DNA from: Natrononativus amylolyticus
Lineage (GTDB): Archaea > Halobacteriota > Halobacteria > Halobacteriales > Natrialbaceae
NCBI RefSeq assembly: GCF_024362525.1
Contig: NZ_CP101458.1
Span: 2,912,993 to 2,976,992, forward strand
Direction of reading: 5' to 3'
Length of the DNA: 64,000 bases
The notes under the pieces were generated by a model. That model saw only the letters and a list, made by a program, of their open reading frames with translations, made no database searches and had not been told where the DNA came from. Each line of letters begins with the position of its first letter. Position 1 is the stretch's first letter. The translations under genes were made by a program, and so were the position numbers. Below, piece after piece: positions 1-9,740 of the stretch.

Positions 1-2064
<2,064 letters not shown>

Positions 2065-2143
2065 TACCGGACCGGTTCGTCCCGACCCGCATTCACCAGC
2101 GGCTCCCTGCGGGAAGCCAGTCGAAAGAAAACGAGAGACATCG

Positions 2144-2308
2144 TTACTCGGCGCGGTCGACGTCGACGCGCTCTTTGAGCGTCTCGAGGTCGTCAGCCTC
2201 GGCGAGTTCCTGTAACCGCTCGCGGAAGTGCTCCTCGCAGAGACCGACCTTGAGTCCGTCGGTCTCGGCGGCGAACGCAGCTTCGCGGTCACAGTAGTGA
2301 CAGTTCAT
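2144..2308 (-). CDS. Small CxxC zinc-binding protein (DUF6757-like)
   Basis: A 54-residue protein beginning MNCHYCDREAAF, with a CxxC at residues 3-6 and a Cys-x2-His (CEEH) about 20 residues later, which together could bind one zinc ion. The C-terminal half is a charged helix. I recognise it as a conserved haloarchaeal small protein (I believe DUF6757) of unknown function. A longer frame starts upstream, but the conserved block starts at this ATG. Confidence 0.8.
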   Translation of the reverse strand: MNCHYCDREAAFAAETDGLKVGLCEEHFRERLQELAEADDLETLKERVDVDRAE

Positions 2309-2367
2309 GGGCGACCGTACGGAGCCAGACGCATTGAACCCTCCGCTATCGACGCGTCTGTCCGCTA

Positions 2368-3141
2368 TCACGGAAGCAGGAGGTGGCGGTACTCCTCCTT
2401 CGAGAGCCCGGCGACGCCCAGGCGGTCGTCGTGGGCGTCGCTGCCACCCGTCGCCAGCAGCCCGTGGTCGTCGATGGCGCGTTCGACCGGCTCGAGGTCG
2501 ACCTCGCGGCCGTAGGGGTAGTGGAGTTCGACGGCGTCACAGTCGGCCGCCAGCGCCAGCGCCGCCCCCGTATCCGCGTAGCGCAGCGGGTGGGCGAGCG
2601 AGACGAGCGTGCAGTGGTCGGCGAGCAGCGCCCGCCCGTACTCGAAGAAGGGAATCTCGCGGGGGACGAAACACGGCCCGTCGTTGCCGATGAGGTGTGC
2701 GAAGGCGTCCTCGTAGTCGTAGTCGGTGCCGGGGTGGGCGTCGATCGCTCGCGCGACGTGCGGGCGGCCGAAACCGGTGTCGACGGCGAGGTCGAGGTCG
2801 ATCCCGAGTCGCTCCTCGACGGCGTCGACGATAGCTTGTCCGCGCTCGCGGCGGTTTCGCTGAATCTCCGAGAAGGCGGCCTCGAGTTCGGGGCCCGGGT
2901 CGACGCCGTAGCCGAGCAGGTCGACGCGCAACCCGCTCTCGGCCTCGACGCGCAACTCGACGCCGTGGACGATCGTGACGCCGTCGCGCTCGAGCACCGG
3001 CTCGTCGAACGGCTGGAGCCGGTCGTGGTCGGTGAGCGCGACGACGGAGACGTCCGCCAGCCGGGCGGCGTCGGGAACGGCCTCGAGCTCGAGGCTCCCG
3101 TCCGAGCGCGTAGTGTGGACGTGCAGATCCGCGTAGGGCAT
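2368..3141 (-). CDS. PHP-domain phosphoesterase
   Basis: A 257-residue polymerase-and-histidinol-phosphatase (PHP) family metallo-phosphoesterase. Metal-binding motifs are in order: DLHVHTTRSDG at the N-terminus (D5, H7, H9), LTDHD near residue 37, an internal HG-VE motif, SLAHP near residue 180 and a GSDAHDD motif near the end. The arrangement matches the stand-alone TrpH/RNase-AM-like PHP proteins that hydrolyse nucleotide or oligonucleotide phosphates; the exact substrate is not readable. It lies just upstream, on the same strand, of the small zinc protein gene. Start is the ATG immediately before the first metal motif. Confidence 0.88.
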   Translation of the reverse strand: MPYADLHVHTTRSDGSLELEAVPDAARLADVSVVALTDHDRLQPFDEPVLERDGVTIVHGVELRVEAESGLRVDLLGYGVDPGPELEAAFSEIQRNRRERGQAIVDAVEERLGIDLDLAVDTGFGRPHVARAIDAHPGTDYDYEDAFAHLIGNDGPCFVPREIPFFEYGRALLADHCTLVSLAHPLRYADTGAALALAADCDAVELHYPYGREVDLEPVERAIDDHGLLATGGSDAHDDRLGVAGLSKEEYRHLLLP

Positions 3142-3309
3142 ACCCTACCGGACTGGACTGGACAGTAAAGCCGTTTCTCAACGCCGTCGTTCACCCCTGG
3201 TAATGCTATCGACCTGCATCACGTCTCGGCGCCGCGAGCGGGCCGTGCTACTAGGCCCTCTAGGGCGTACAAGGAGTACCCGTCCCCCCGGGGTTGTTTA
3301 TAGATAATG

Positions 3310-3319
3310 TTTATAATTA
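3310..3319 (+). promoter_or_regulatory. TATA-like box for small DUF5789 gene
   Basis: TTTATAATTA lies 24-33 nt upstream of the ATG at 3343 in a locally AT-rich stretch of a GC-rich genome. It supports a leaderless transcript starting at or near that ATG rather than the in-frame ATG at 3307, which precedes the box. Confidence 0.65.
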
Positions 3320-3342
3320 TCGTTCACGCTGTTTCGGTTGCG

Positions 3343-3630
3343 ATGTACATGACCGACGCCGACGCGCTCGTCGAATCGCACGCGTATCCGGCGACCACAC
3401 AGGAGTTGATCGACGCCTACGGGGACCGAACCCTCGAGTTGCCCAACGGCTCCGAGACGATCGGCGACGTCCTCGCGCGCCTCGGGGCAGAGACGTTCGA
3501 ATCGCCGGAAGAAGCCCAGTTCGCGATCTACTCGGCGGTGAGCCGCAAGGCGATCGGCCGCGTCGGGTACAGCGACCGCGACCCGACGCCGCTCGGCAGT
3601 CCGTACGCGCCCGACGCGGTGTCGTTCTAG
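3343..3630 (+). CDS. DUF5789 family small protein
   Basis: A roughly 95-residue soluble haloarchaeal protein of the DUF5789 family, function unknown. It has the usual sequence course: an N-terminal helix (YPATTQELIDAYG), a strand (LELPNGSETIGDVL), a helix with E-SPEEA, and a C-terminal stretch ending in YSDRDP. The upstream ATG at 3307 is rejected because the TATA-like box lies after it; the start is 3343 or 3349. It is convergent with the DUF5784 gene. Confidence 0.82.
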   Translation: MYMTDADALVESHAYPATTQELIDAYGDRTLELPNGSETIGDVLARLGAETFESPEEAQFAIYSAVSRKAIGRVGYSDRDPTPLGSPYAPDAVSF

Positions 3631-3729
3631 GGCGCCGCCGTCGCGACCGCTCAAACGACTGTAAACTCGTCTCCGGCACACCCGCGAACCGTCCCGCGGT
3701 CGCACCAGGAAACCGGTACAGCAGCCGTC

Positions 3730-4737
3730 TCAGCCGAGAAACTCGAGGGCGCCGTCGAGTGCGAGGGGGACCGACCCCTTCCGGTAGCCCTCGACGCGGC
3801 CGTCCGGGCGGGCGCGGTAGACGACTGCCGGTCGGTGACGCACGTCCGGCTGTTCGCCGCGAACGGCGGCCCAGGCGTCGTCCTGGAAGCTCGAGCAGTC
3901 GACGAAGAGGACGGCGCCGCCGCCGTGATTCGCCAACTGCCCGCTCGTTTTCGTCTCGGCGGTGTCGCGGACGGCCGCGACGGGCCCGTTCGCGGCGCGG
4001 TTGGCCGGCGGCTGTGGTCGAGTGACCTCGACGAGAACGTTCGTAGTGTCGTCTTCCGCCCGGTAGTCGAGGGAGTGGCCCGTCGTCACCTCGATCTCGG
4101 GGGTGATCTCGTAGCCCGCGTCCGTGAGAAGCTTCGCCGCGATGAACTCGGCCATCGCGGCGCTCATTCGGACCCGGTCGACGTGGTTGCTGGTGCCGAG
4201 CTTGCCGGACATCACGTGGCGGTACCGATCCAGGGTGCCGGTCGCGAGAAACGACTCGAAAAAGCGGGTGGTCTCTCGCCGACCGGCGTCGGGAAAGCCC
4301 GCGGCGTGCTCTCTGAAAAAGGAGCGCGTCGACTCCCGGCCGTCCTTGGACATGAACACCGGCAGGAAAAACCAGGAGAGGTGCGGATAGTCGGCGAGCC
4401 ACGGGTCCTCCTCGTGGAGGGTCGCGAGCAGTTCGCGCTGGGCCCACCGCGAGACGTGGTAGGGGACCTCCCCCCAGCCGAACTTGTCGGTCTTCCACAG
4501 CGACGACGGCGTTTCGGTGTTGCCCATCCAGTAGGCCTCGTCGTCGCGGCGGGCGAACAGCGCGAGGTCGCCGTTCGCCATCTCGAAGCGGTGCGTCTCC
4601 CAGCCGCCGTTGGTCGAAAAGCGGGGGGCGACGGCTCGAGCGCCGATGTTGTTCCGGAGCGGTTGCAGTATCTGCTGGCGAACCCGCTGCTCGCTCCAGT
4701 GCTGGGGCGAGTAACGGAAGCGAAGCGGCCGTGCCAC
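3730..4737 (-). CDS. DUF5784 family protein
   Basis: A 335-residue haloarchaea-specific protein I recognise as DUF5784. I place the start at GTG 4737 (reads as MARPLRFRY, the conserved family N-terminus) rather than an upstream ATG at 4800. No signal peptide or membrane segment. The C-terminal part resembles a PD-(D/E)XK core: a helix with E197 (AMAEFIAAKLL), D224 in SLDYRAE, then a strand VLVEVTRP giving E237-x-T239, followed by a strand (AVLFVDCSS). The lysine of the ExK motif would be replaced by Thr, so nuclease activity is only a suggestion. The first half (conserved NTETPSSLWKTDK and SWFFLPVFMSKDGR) has no recognisable domain. Confidence 0.8.
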   Translation of the reverse strand: MARPLRFRYSPQHWSEQRVRQQILQPLRNNIGARAVAPRFSTNGGWETHRFEMANGDLALFARRDDEAYWMGNTETPSSLWKTDKFGWGEVPYHVSRWAQRELLATLHEEDPWLADYPHLSWFFLPVFMSKDGRESTRSFFREHAAGFPDAGRRETTRFFESFLATGTLDRYRHVMSGKLGTSNHVDRVRMSAAMAEFIAAKLLTDAGYEITPEIEVTTGHSLDYRAEDDTTNVLVEVTRPQPPANRAANGPVAAVRDTAETKTSGQLANHGGGAVLFVDCSSFQDDAWAAVRGEQPDVRHRPAVVYRARPDGRVEGYRKGSVPLALDGALEFLG

Positions 4738-4847
4738 GCCGACCTGTAGGGGTCGCGGCCGGATACGTGTTGTCCTCTCCCCGGTAGTCGATGTGTACAA
4801 CCGTTACATTGATATGCGACAACTGCCAAGCTATGGGTGTACTTACC

Positions 4848-5021
4848 ATGTCAATGGGTGCCTACGACGAGGATGAGCACGAGCGCCGTGAGCAACAGGC
4901 CTCGAGGGTGGACGCGGACTTCGACGACGAGCGAACCGTCTATCACGGGAAGATCGAGTACGACTCCGGCGAGTCGGCGGAAGCGCTGTTGAACAAGTTC
5001 GAGGAGATGAAGTCGAACTAG
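4848..5021 (+). CDS. DUF5786 family small protein
   Basis: A 57-residue acidic protein beginning MSMGAYDEDEHERREQQ, recognised as the haloarchaeal DUF5786 family of unknown function. The conserved features are the MGAYDEDEHE start, YHGKIEYDSG in the middle and a C-terminal helix with LLNKFEEMK. Upstream in-frame ATGs exist (4791), but the conserved block starts at 4848 or 4854. It is divergent from the DUF5784 gene and convergent with the membrane-protein gene, overlapping it by 4 bp. Confidence 0.8.
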   Translation: MSMGAYDEDEHERREQQASRVDADFDDERTVYHGKIEYDSGESAEALLNKFEEMKSN

Positions 5022-5740
5022 CGCCGAACGGACGGGTCGGCTGTGACGGCTCGCCGCTGGAGGACGACCGAGAGCGTCGCGACCGCGACGACGGCGAGGA
5101 CGTGGCCGGACAGCGCCGCGACCAGCAGCGGCCGGTCGACGACGAACGGAACCAGCAGGAGCTGTACCGCCGCGAAACGGACGTTCATCGCGTCGACGCG
5201 CGCGTACCGCGCGGTCGTCTCGGCGTCGAACCCGTAGTCGAGCGCCCGCCAGAGCCCGGCGACGGTCGCCCACCAGCAGGTGCCGATCCGGTAGACGACG
5301 TCCCAGCAGACCAACAGGAGGACGAACACCGCGACCGGCGGCGGCTCCGACCCGAGCAGGCTCGAGAGCAGCGACTCCCCGCCGGTCTGGGGGTCGTAGA
5401 CGAACAGGTAGGTGACGAAGGCGACGAACGTGAGCACGCCGAGGACGACCTCGATACTCGAGCCGAACAGCAGCCGCTGGTACGCCGGCGGCGTCGGCAG
5501 CGCCCGCACCGCCCGGCTGTACTCGAGCATGAGCCAGCTACCCGCGGCGGCGACGACGACCGCCGCGGTTCCCGCGAGCACGGCGCTCCAGAGGCCGTAG
5601 CGCCAGGCGACGACCACCACCGCCAGCTCGAAGCCGAGCAGCTGGACGGCGACCGCGAGCCGGTCCGAGACGTCGATCCCCGGCAGCGCCCCGACGATGC
5701 TCTCGTACACCCACGTCTCGCCGTACTCGGGGCGCATCAC
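5018..5740 (-). CDS. Conserved multi-pass membrane protein
   Basis: A 240-residue protein with about six predicted membrane segments. It is a haloarchaeal hypothetical with no recognised enzymatic motif. Its ATG overlaps the stop codon of the upstream remnant epimerase gene (ATGA arrangement at 5737-5740), so the two are probably co-transcribed and translationally coupled. Function unknown. Confidence 0.75.
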   Translation of the reverse strand: MMRPEYGETWVYESIVGALPGIDVSDRLAVAVQLLGFELAVVVVAWRYGLWSAVLAGTAAVVVAAAGSWLMLEYSRAVRALPTPPAYQRLLFGSSIEVVLGVLTFVAFVTYLFVYDPQTGGESLLSSLLGSEPPPVAVFVLLLVCWDVVYRIGTCWWATVAGLWRALDYGFDAETTARYARVDAMNVRFAAVQLLLVPFVVDRPLLVAALSGHVLAVVAVATLSVVLQRRAVTADPSVRR

Positions 5741-5958
5741 TCCGCGCCCGGCTCGGGCGCCTCGAGCGAGACGTCACCCCAGCCGGTCTGGTCCTCGAGG
5801 GCCGCCGAGATCGCGTCCTCGATCGGCGTCAGCTCGACGGGAACGAGCCCCTCGATGCGGTCGTCGGTGACGACCACCTCGTTGGTCATCCCCTCGAGCA
5901 GCGACGGGACGAGCCGGCCGCCGATGAACCCGGTCGCACCCGTCACCAGCACGTTCAT
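5737..5958 (-). pseudogene. NAD(P)-binding epimerase-like gene, internally deleted
   Basis: The 73-residue product begins as an atypical-SDR/epimerase Rossmann domain (MNVLVTGATGFIGGRLVPSLLE, with the GxxGxxG nucleotide motif) and then jumps to what I recognise as the far C-terminus of the same family (GMTNEVVVTDDRIEGLVPVELTPIEDAI). Full-length relatives are about 300 residues, so roughly 200 residues of the middle, including the catalytic YxxxK region, are missing. The join falls at a CTCGAG hexamer (5893-5898) and keeps the reading frame. It is probably a non-functional remnant, although translation could still serve the coupled downstream membrane-protein gene. Confidence 0.7.
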
Positions 5959-6024
5959 ACCTCGAGTACGGCGATTACCGGTTTAACTGGTCGCCTTGTA
6001 CTCGATCTCGGTGCGGCCCCTCGG

Positions 6025-6912
6025 TCAGTCCGTCCCCTCCTCGAGGGCGTCCCAGCCCGGCGTCGGCGGGGCGCCACGGGCGTCCTCGACCACCGCGCCG
6101 AGATCCGGATCGGGCCGCGTTCCGCGTTCGGCGCGCTCCGCCCACTCACGGATCGCCCGCCCGGCCCAGGAGTCGGCCTCGAGAACCCGCGCTCTGGCGC
6201 GGTCGTAGTGGGGCTCCGAGATCGCGAGGGTGCCGGGACTCGAGGCGGCGGCCACCGCGACGAACTCGGCGCGGTCGGCCGCCGTGAGTTCGCCCGCGGC
6301 CGAACGGGCGACCGCGCCCTCGAGGTCGGCGGGGCGGGGGTGACAGAAGAGCTTCTGACCGAGCGCCTGCGGGCCGAGCAACAGTCCGCCGACGGCCGCG
6401 GGCTCGTCGTCGACCAGCCGCTCGCCGCCGAACCGGGCTTCGACGCGTTCGCACTCGGTCTCCTGCTCGAGCGCGAGGTTGTGAGACGGGTACTCCGCGC
6501 ACTCGGCAGGGTACAGCTCGTCGCCGTGGATCCGACACTGGAGCGTCTCCGGGTCGAGAAAGACGCAGGCGGGAAGCCAGGCCGGCTCGACGCCGAACGG
6601 CGCGACCGGCTTCGTCGGCTTGCGGAGGCCGACGAAGAAGGCGGGGCGGCCGGCGACCGCGGCGACGGCGTGGCCGTCGATCTCGACGCCCTCCTCCGGG
6701 TTCGCGGCCTCCCAGAGCCGGGGGACGAGCGCGTCGCCGTAACCGGCCTCGAGGAACGACCGCACCTCGTCTCGGGCGAGCGGGACCAGGTTGTAGACGT
6801 CGTCAAGCGGGGCCCGCGGGCCCCGTCGCTCGTGTTCGATCGCCTCGCTGTCCTCGAGCAGCGGCCGCCAGTCGATACAACAGCCCGCACAGCCAGCGCA
6901 GTTCACCTCCAT
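6025..6912 (-). CDS. YkgJ-type cysteine cluster protein
   Basis: A 295-residue protein of the YkgJ/CxxCxxCC family (probable Zn- or Fe-S-binding). The N-terminus carries NCAGCAGCC (C5, C8, C11, C12) and two more cysteines follow in LPACVFLDPETLQCRIH and YPAEC, giving the usual family pattern. The C-terminal half is helical and rich in Ala and Glu. The ATG at 6912 (MEVNCAGC) was chosen because the cysteine cluster starts directly after it; further ATGs lie upstream at 6939 and 6945. Function of the family is unknown. Confidence 0.85.
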   Translation of the reverse strand: MEVNCAGCAGCCIDWRPLLEDSEAIEHERRGPRAPLDDVYNLVPLARDEVRSFLEAGYGDALVPRLWEAANPEEGVEIDGHAVAAVAGRPAFFVGLRKPTKPVAPFGVEPAWLPACVFLDPETLQCRIHGDELYPAECAEYPSHNLALEQETECERVEARFGGERLVDDEPAAVGGLLLGPQALGQKLFCHPRPADLEGAVARSAAGELTAADRAEFVAVAAASSPGTLAISEPHYDRARARVLEADSWAGRAIREWAERAERGTRPDPDLGAVVEDARGAPPTPGWDALEEGTD

Positions 6913-7099
6913 GATCGTCTCGACGGCGGCCGACGGCATATACACCTGGCTACACTCCAGTCATCGGTGGCGTGGACTGACCCGCCGTCCGAACGCGTCT
7001 CGCGACCACTCCCGGCACCCGAGCGGTGAATCCATCACGGCCAGGTACGATACTCGAGTCCGGGGGAACGACTTTGACCGCGCGCGACCGAGAGTCGCC

Positions 7100-7357
7100 A
7101 TGGGTCAGGACTCCTGTGACGGCTGCGGCCGCGCGGTCTCGGTGACGGGCGGGATCGCCAACCTCTGGACGTTCGGCGAGGGCAGCGAGGGAACCGCGAT
7201 GGTCCTCGAGTTCGACGGCGAGGAGCGCGACGCAGCGGAGCCGTCGAGGTATCTGCTCTGTTACCCCTGTATCGAGGCGCTGCCCGACAACCCGGTCCCC
7301 GCGGACGTCGACGCGCTCGAGGCCGTCGACGAGGAGACCTCGCGACTCGAGCGGTAG
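7100..7357 (+). CDS. Small two-CxxC zinc-ribbon protein
   Basis: An 85-residue haloarchaeal protein starting MGQDSCDGCGRAV. Two CxxC pairs (near residues 6-9 and 54-57, LLCYPC) make a zinc ribbon likely. It resembles a small conserved haloarchaeal family (possibly DUF7561; number not certain). A longer in-frame extension upstream is ignored because it lacks conserved features and overlaps the start region of the divergent YkgJ-type gene. Confidence 0.8.
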   Translation: MGQDSCDGCGRAVSVTGGIANLWTFGEGSEGTAMVLEFDGEERDAAEPSRYLLCYPCIEALPDNPVPADVDALEAVDEETSRLER

Positions 7358-7381
7358 CGGGGGTGAAAACCGAGCGGGGAA

Positions 7382-7472
7382 CGGAAGGGGTGGGATTCGA
7401 ACGCCACGAGGCCGGATGGCCTCCACGGCGCCGGGTTGGCGCCGCGGTGCTCTTCCGCTGAGCGACCCTTCC
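7382..7472 (-). ncRNA. tRNA-like RNA without a readable anticodon
   Basis: On the minus strand a 91-nt sequence folds as a cloverleaf. A 7-bp acceptor stem (GGAAGGG with CCCTTCC) is followed by T8, a 4-bp D stem with loop AGCGGAA (GG pair and A21 present), a 10-bp arm (CCGCGGCGCC with GGCGCCGTGG, one G-T pair) capped by AACCC, a class-II-like variable arm (AGGCC-ATCC-GGCCT), and a T arm with the consensus loop TTCGAAT. The T stem has one bulged C. The anticodon position is abnormal: no 7-nt loop and no U33 can be formed, so no anticodon can be assigned. The discriminator base would be G and no CCA is encoded. A TATA-like box lies 27-35 nt upstream. It could be a pseudo-tRNA, an intron-bearing precursor I cannot resolve, or a regulatory tRNA mimic. 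Confidence 0.6.
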
Positions 7473-7498
7473 TCACTCGAGTCCGTCGGGCGGGTTCG

Positions 7499-7507
7499 TA
7501 TTCGTAA
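7499..7507 (-). promoter_or_regulatory. TATA-like box upstream of tRNA-like RNA
   Basis: Read on the minus strand, TTACGAATA sits 27-35 nt upstream of the 5' end of the tRNA-like RNA, the position and style of a haloarchaeal stable-RNA promoter. Confidence 0.45.
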
Positions 7508-7741
7508 TCGGCCGCCTACCAGCGGGTAGGGAGTGGTTTCGGGTCGGTCGAGGCAGTGTTGAGGACTACGGACCGGCACCACCGGCCCGCTTCGACGCAC
7601 TCCGTGTCGCATCACGCTCATTGCGGGCGAAAAACACGGCGACAGTATTCGCGTACACGGACTGCCGCGACTACCGAGGGATTCTCAGCGTTCGGCCTCA
7701 CTCCATAGCTTTTAGGGCTCGGCCGCCCCCTGCTGTGAACA

Positions 7742-9583
7742 GTGAACCCCGAGCGGATCTTCGACGCCTTCCCCGCCCCCAGCTACCGCGGCACCCAGGA
7801 GCGAGCGCTCGCCGACATCCGCGACGCCTTCCTCGAGGGAAACGACGTCGTCCTCGTCCGCGCGCCGACCGGCAGCGGCAAGTCCCTGCTGGCGCGGGCG
7901 GTCGCCGGCTGCGCCCGTAGTGCGGAGGAGGCCGAGCCCAGCGAGGCCTCGGGCGCGTACTACACCACCCCGCAGGTCTCCCAGCTCGACGACGTCGCGG
8001 GTGACGCCCTCTTACAGGACCTCAACATCATCCGCGGGAAGTCGAACTACACCTGCATCCTCCCCGGCGAACTCGACACGCCGGTCAACCAGGCCCCCTG
8101 CGTCCGCGAGCGGGGGTACGACTGCGCGGTGCAACACCGCTGTCCGTACTTCTCGGATCGGGCGATCGCCTCGAACCGCGAGATCGCGGCGATGACGCTG
8201 GCGTACTTCATGCAGACCGCCGGCAGCGAGGTGTTCCGGAAACGGGACGTCGTCGTCATCGACGAGGCCCACGGGCTCGCCGAGTGGGCCGAAATGTACG
8301 CCACTATTCAACTGGGACCGCGGACGGTGCCGTTCTGGGACGAGTTGCGGGTGCCCCAGGTCGAAAGCGTCGAGCGGGCCGCCCGCTACGCCGAGAGCCT
8401 CGCGGGGACCTGCGAGCGCCGTAAGGACGACCTGCTCGCGACCGACCAGCTCTCGCCCGCCGAGGTCCGCGAGCGCGACCGCCTCCAGGAGCTGATCGGC
8501 GAACTCGACTGGTTCGTCTCCGACTACCGCGATCCGGAGAGTCCGACGACGTGGCTGGTCGACCAGTCGGAGCCGGCGGGGACTCGAGGCGCAAGCGCGG
8601 ACGACGACGGTGACGACGAGGACGAACTGGGCGGCCCCCTCACCATCAAACCGATGAACCCCGAGCGCTACCTCCACCACACCGTCTGGGACCGGGGGAA
8701 CACGTTCGCGCTGCTCTCGGCGACTATTCTGAACAAGGAGGCGTTCTGCCGGCACGTCGGCCTCGAGCCGAGCCGGGTCGCCCTCGTCGACGTCGCCCAC
8801 ACGTTTCCCGTCGAGAACCGGCCGCTGTACGACGTCACCCAGGGGAAAATGACCTTCGAGCACCGCTCGGAAACGGTGCCGAAGATCGCCCGGACGATCG
8901 TTCGGATCATGCAGAACCACCCCGACGAGAAGGGGTTGATCCACGCCCACTCCTACGACATTCAGGAGCAGCTAGCGAGCCTGCTCGCCGACTTCGGCGT
9001 CGGCGACCGCGTTCGAACCCACACGCGCGACGACCGCGACGCCGACCTCGAGGCCTGGAAGGCCAGTTCGGGCGCAGACGTGTTCGTCTCCGTCAAGATG
9101 GAGGAAGCCCTCGACCTCAAGGGCGACCTCTGTCGCTGGCAGGTGCTGTGTAAGGCGCCGTTTCTCAACACGAGCGACTCCCGCGTCGCTCACCGCCTCG
9201 AGGAGGGACAGTGGGCGTGGTACTACCGCGCCGCCTTGCGCACCGTGATCCAGGCCTGCGGCCGGGTGATTCGGGCGCCTGACGACTACGGGGCGACCTA
9301 CCTCGCGGACTCGAGCCTGCTCGACCTGTTCGAGCGCGCCCGAACCGACATGCCCGACTGGTTTTCCGCGCAGGTCGACCGACTCTCCGAGCCGGAGCTG
9401 CCGGCGTTCGATCCGGCGACGGCGGCCGAGAGCGCTCGAGGAGGAGGCCGCGGGTTCGACCGGCGGCGAAACAGCTCCGGCGGGTCCGGCGCCGACGGCT
9501 CGGCGTCCGGAACCTCGAGGCGCCGCCGGGGCCGGTCGTCGCGCTCGAGTCCGCTCGCGGACGTCTGGGACACCGACGGATAA
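7742..9583 (+). CDS. XPD/Rad3-like Fe-S DNA helicase
   Basis: A 613-residue superfamily 2 helicase. Walker A is APTGSGKS (residues 41-48) and Walker B is DEAH (174-177). Between them lie four cysteines, C105, C120, C128 and C134, in the spacing of the XPD/DinG Fe-S domain. The C-terminal RecA-like half contains SATIL, HAHSYDI and the motif VI region QACGRVIRA. Predicted ATP-dependent 5'-3' DNA unwinding in repair. The start is GTG 7742, with a TATA-like CTTTTAGGG about 30 nt upstream. The last 60 or so residues are a low-complexity Arg/Ser/Gly tail (RGGGRGFDRR, SRRRRGRSSRSS), unusual in an otherwise acidic protein and possibly nucleic-acid-binding. Confidence 0.9.
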   Translation: MNPERIFDAFPAPSYRGTQERALADIRDAFLEGNDVVLVRAPTGSGKSLLARAVAGCARSAEEAEPSEASGAYYTTPQVSQLDDVAGDALLQDLNIIRGKSNYTCILPGELDTPVNQAPCVRERGYDCAVQHRCPYFSDRAIASNREIAAMTLAYFMQTAGSEVFRKRDVVVIDEAHGLAEWAEMYATIQLGPRTVPFWDELRVPQVESVERAARYAESLAGTCERRKDDLLATDQLSPAEVRERDRLQELIGELDWFVSDYRDPESPTTWLVDQSEPAGTRGASADDDGDDEDELGGPLTIKPMNPERYLHHTVWDRGNTFALLSATILNKEAFCRHVGLEPSRVALVDVAHTFPVENRPLYDVTQGKMTFEHRSETVPKIARTIVRIMQNHPDEKGLIHAHSYDIQEQLASLLADFGVGDRVRTHTRDDRDADLEAWKASSGADVFVSVKMEEALDLKGDLCRWQVLCKAPFLNTSDSRVAHRLEEGQWAWYYRAALRTVIQACGRVIRAPDDYGATYLADSSLLDLFERARTDMPDWFSAQVDRLSEPELPAFDPATAAESARGGGRGFDRRRNSSGGSGADGSASGTSRRRRGRSSRSSPLADVWDTDG

Positions 9584-9740
9584 CGAGTGGAGGCGGCGAC
9601 GGCGACCGGCCGGACTGTCAGAGGCACTGAAAGTAGCGACGGCGCGCGGTGAGACAGTCGCCGTCTCCGCATACGACAGTAGGAAATCGACCGTCAACTA
9701 TCTACTCCCCGGGACCTGTTGCACGGTGTGAAACAGCGGA

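Noticed and set aside
7382..7472. Selenocysteine tRNA reading of the tRNA-like element
   Set aside because: The long variable arm and G discriminator hint at it, but the acceptor arm is a normal 7 bp and no UCA loop exists; haloarchaea are not known to use selenocysteine.
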